The notes beneath the pieces were generated by a model. The model did not search any database. It saw only the letters and a program-made list of their open reading frames with translations, and was not told the origin of the DNA. 64,000 bases of DNA from Streptomyces candidus. GTDB lineage: Bacteria; Actinomycetota; Actinomycetes; Streptomycetales; Streptomycetaceae. The translations under genes were made by a program, and so were the position numbers. Below, piece after piece: positions 63,151 through 64,000 of this stretch (position 1 is its first letter; every line of letters begins with the position of its first letter). Where the stretch lies: assembly GCF_014207445.1 (NCBI RefSeq), contig NZ_JACHEM010000001.1:186001-250000 (forward strand). The letters run 5' to 3'.

Positions 63151-64000
63151 TCACCGCCCGTGCGGCCACAGCCCCGGGTCCGGAGTGAAACGGACCCGCA
63201 GCGTCCCGTCCTGGAGCGCCGCCCCCGAGACGGCGCACCGGCGCAGCGCGGACGGCAGCGGCAGTATGCGCCGGAACGGCCCGGCGGACAGCACGAGTTC
63301 GTCGCCGCGCCGGACGAGCCCCAGGTCACCCTTGGTCGCGCCCGGCAGCGGCAGGTGCCACACCAGCACGCCGTCCTCGCCGAGCCGGTCCTCCACGACG
63401 CGCACCGGACCGTTCGCGGGACCGCGGCGGGGATCGCAGGAGAGGTCCCGCGCGAGCAGCTCCAGGTCCTCGACGCCCCGCGGCGCGCGCCCCAGGTGCG
63501 GCAGCTCCCGTACCGGGGCGGGGCTCTCGCGCATCTCCTTGAGGTGCGCCTGCTGGTGCGCGGAGAGTGCGGCCAGCCAGGGGTCGGCGGAGGCCGTCGG
63601 CAGCACCCGGTTGGCGACGACCGCGTCCAGGACGAGACCGTGCAGGGCGAGGCCCAGCCGGGCGGTGCGCAGGGCGTCCGCGGCGGCCGGTCCCGGTTCG
63701 AGGACCAGGCGCACCGACAGGGCTGGGCTCTCGACCACGGCCTGGGCGGCGGCCAGTTCGGCGTCCTGGCGGGCGCTCGTCCCGTACAGCCACTGCGCGG
63801 GCATCGGCACCCCGGCGAGCTGCGCCAGCATCGGGCGAAGCGAGCGGGCGGCCTGGCGCTCCGGCGGCAGCAGGCGGCGCAGGTAGCGGCGCAGTTGCTC
63901 GGGCAGGGCGAGAGCGGCGAGGGCGGTGTGCGTGGGCGGCATGTCGACGACGACCAGGTCGTACGGGGCGCCGGGCGTCCGGTACAGGGTCCGCAGCGCC
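63151..64000 (-). CDS. ArsA-like (GET3/anion-transporting) ATPase, C-terminal part
   Basis: The gene runs off the right edge; about 283 codons are present. The reading continues upstream as ALRTLYRTPGAPYDLVVVDM, then PPTHTALAALALPEQLRRYL, the switch-II-like DMPPT block of ArsA/GET3 ATPases. LHGLVLDAVVANRVLP is the nucleotide-binding A-loop region. The C-terminal 80 residues are beta-rich (VLVWHLPLPGATKGDLGLVR), resembling the small HSP20-like domain found at the end of actinobacterial ArsA proteins. The Walker A loop is outside the window. Arsenic resistance is not implied; actinobacterial pairs of these proteins have unclear roles. Confidence 0.85.
   Translation of the reverse strand, partial: ALRTLYRTPGAPYDLVVVDMPPTHTALAALALPEQLRRYLRRLLPPERQAARSLRPMLAQLAGVPMPAQWLYGTSARQDAELAAAQAVVESPALSVRLVLEPGPAAADALRTARLGLALHGLVLDAVVANRVLPTASADPWLAALSAHQQAHLKEMRESPAPVRELPHLGRAPRGVEDLELLARDLSCDPRRGPANGPVRVVEDRLGEDGVLVWHLPLPGATKGDLGLVRRGDELVLSAGPFRRILPLPSALRRCAVSGAALQDGTLRVRFTPDPGLWPHGR

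Overview
The window is very GC-rich with strong GC bias at third codon positions. It carries a division and cell-wall (dcw) cluster with DivIVA, SepF and LL-DAP-type Mur ligases, a ROK glucokinase and a MacRS two-component pair. Together these point to a Streptomyces chromosome core. The gene order matches what I remember of the S. coelicolor region around ftsZ to glkA. No transposase, phage gene, CRISPR array, tRNA or rRNA was seen.

Layout. 1-7.4 kb: RluA-type pseudouridine synthase (cut by the window edge), lspA, a DksA/TraR zinc-finger protein with a histone-H1-like tail, then ileS on the plus strand behind a translational T-box, and divIVA. 7.4-24.2 kb, all minus strand: yggT, sepF, the YggS-type PLP protein, pgeF, ftsZ, ftsQ, murG, ftsW, murD, mraY, murF, murE, ftsI, ftsL and rsmH. 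Most junctions are overlapping or nearly so. A consensus-like promoter lies upstream of rsmH, a long regulatory gap lies before ftsZ, and a perfect palindrome separates ftsI from murE. 24.4-30.7 kb: beta-carbonic anhydrase, then a MoxR / DUF58 / transglutaminase operon and a DUF3040 membrane protein. 31.0-36.2 kb: methyltransferase, HEPN protein, and an operon of a degenerate ABC-type ATPase, a YhgE/Pip membrane protein and a TetR regulator, with a perfect 28-bp palindrome in front.

36.5-46.1 kb: DUF4126 membrane protein, CrtI-like oxidoreductase, a Tyr/Gln/Gly-rich membrane protein, metF, thiE, an Rv2175c-like DNA-binding protein, an FAD oxidoreductase, a small hypothetical, and thiO-thiS-thiG under a TPP riboswitch. 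46.4-54.7 kb: PASTA Ser/Thr kinase, deoxyribonuclease IV, sulfite-oxidase-like protein, bacterioferritin with its ferredoxin, class II DAHP synthase, and a fused anthranilate synthase trpEG behind a Trp-Trp-Trp leader attenuator. 54.8-64 kb: a phosphofructokinase with pyrophosphate-type active-site residues, macR-macS, a PlsC acyltransferase, an alpha/beta hydrolase, a small membrane protein, an EEP-family hydrolase, the ROK glucokinase, a DUF5304 protein and the C-terminal part of an ArsA-like ATPase.

Functional themes are septation and lipid II synthesis (dcw), aromatic amino acid supply (DAHP synthase facing trpEG), thiazole synthesis for thiamine, iron storage, and glycolytic entry. RNA-level control is unusually dense: T-box, TPP riboswitch, trp attenuator, and at least seven starts that look leaderless. 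The least explained items are the degenerate ATPase/Pip/TetR operon, a dispersed GC-rich intergenic repeat, and the pyrophosphate-type phosphofructokinase next to macRS. Positions and motifs were read by eye; no database search or folding was run.
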